Shown here: one piece after another, positions 13,867-14,395 of the stretch | Layout of the letters: the number at the start of each line of letters is the position of its first letter | Numbering within the stretch: position 1 is the first letter of the stretch | NCBI GenBank assembly: GCA_964591605.1 | Contig: CAZQEN010000191.1 | Coordinates: 1-14,395 of the forward strand | Direction of reading: 5' to 3' | Length of the DNA: 14,395 nucleotides | Origin: CAYLLT01 sp964591605 | GTDB taxonomy: Bacteria > Planctomycetota > Phycisphaerae > UBA1845 > PWPN01 | The notes under the pieces: model-generated | The model's database searches: none | Told to the model about the DNA's origin: nothing | What the model saw: only the letters and a program-made list of their open reading frames with translations | Program-made: the position numbers and the translations under genes

Positions 13867-14395
13867 ATGGCTCCGGCGATTCTCGTCGACAGCCTGGCCA
13901 AGCGCTACAAGATCGGGCAGCGCGCCCTGGCGAACCGCACCTTTCGCGAGGTGCTGGTGGACACGGCGGCCGCGCCGCTGCGCCGGCTGCGACAGCTGGG
14001 CGAATCGGCCCGGCCCGAGGAGACGATCTGGGCCCTGCGGGACGTGTCCTTCGAGGTGCGTCCGGGCGAGGTGATCGGCATCGTCGGGCGCAACGGCGCG
14101 GGCAAGAGCACACTCCTCAAAGTCCTCTCTCAGATCACCGAACCGACCGAGGGGCGGGTGACGCTGCGCGGACGCGTGGCCAGCCTGCTGGAGGTCGGAA
14201 CCGGTTTTCACCCCGAACTCACCGGACGCGAGAATATCTTTCTGAACGCGGCCATCCTGGGGATGCGCCGCAGCGAAGTGCTGCGCAAATTCGACGAGAT
14301 CGTGGCGTTTGCCGAGATCGACCGCTTCCTGGATACGCCGGTCAAGCGCTACAGCAGCGGCATGTACGTGCGGCTGGCCTTCGCGGTGGCGGCGC
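13867..14395 (+). CDS. wzt: ABC exporter ATP-binding protein (Wzt/TagH/KpsT type), cut off at the window end
   Basis: The first 176 residues are present. Walker A is GRNGAGKS (74-81), the Q-loop region reads LLEVGTGFHPELTGREN, and the ABC signature is YSSGM (162-166). The long insertion before the Walker A (about 20-55) and the motif FHPELTGREN are typical of Wzt/TagH ATPases for polysaccharide export. It powers the permease encoded just upstream. GGGAG (13857-13861) lies 5 bases before the ATG. Walker B and any C-terminal glycan-binding domain, which would tell an O-antigen Wzt from a shorter KpsT type, are beyond the window. Confidence 0.93.
   Translation, partial: MAPAILVDSLAKRYKIGQRALANRTFREVLVDTAAAPLRRLRQLGESARPEETIWALRDVSFEVRPGEVIGIVGRNGAGKSTLLKVLSQITEPTEGRVTLRGRVASLLEVGTGFHPELTGRENIFLNAAILGMRRSEVLRKFDEIVAFAEIDRFLDTPVKRYSSGMYVRLAFAVAA

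Overview
The window is GC-rich DNA carrying ten full-length genes, one gene cut off at the right edge, and two possible micro-genes. Several traits point to a free-living member of the Planctomycetota, probably Phycisphaerae-like. These are a large secreted protein with dockerin-type and thrombospondin-3-type calcium repeats, a PEP-CTERM tail on a CHRD protein, a xylose-isomerase-like TIM barrel protein, and a BY-kinase type polysaccharide co-polymerase. The taxonomic call is inference from gene content only.

Left part (1-4.6 kb, minus strand): a RhuM-family protein; a low-complexity spacer with 7-bp tandem repeats; a 633-residue secreted multidomain protein; and a sugar isomerase/epimerase-like TIM barrel protein. 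Middle part (4.6-6.7 kb, plus strand, divergent from the left part): a CHRD-domain PEP-CTERM protein with a recognisable promoter and ribosome binding site, then a zinc-dependent medium-chain dehydrogenase followed by a perfect 13-bp inverted repeat.

From 6.71 to 8.26 kb there are about 1550 bases with no convincing gene. This stretch holds a cluster of perfect stem-loops (6.94-7.20 kb), a very AT-rich island (7.39-7.43 kb), a good sigma70-type promoter (7474-7502) and a roughly 755-nt leader full of inverted repeats, including a terminator-like hairpin near its start. The leader ends at a NusG paralogue of the RfaH/UpxY/LoaP type. Such specialised antiterminators typically sit first in long polysaccharide or natural-product operons and act on RNA or DNA signals in the leader. 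The leader plus antiterminator is the most interesting unit in the window.

Right part (8.3 kb to the end, plus strand): the start of an extracellular polysaccharide locus. It encodes the antiterminator, a small two-helix membrane protein, a polysaccharide co-polymerase/tyrosine autokinase, a WecG/TagA/CpsF glycosyltransferase, an ABC-2 permease (Wzm type) and its ATPase (Wzt type, truncated by the window). The likely scheme is that the antiterminator lets RNA polymerase read through the operon, the glycosyltransferase helps build a lipid-linked glycan, the Wzm/Wzt pair exports it, and the kinase controls chain length or export. Micro-ORFs span the two short gaps on either side of the kinase gene and may couple translation.
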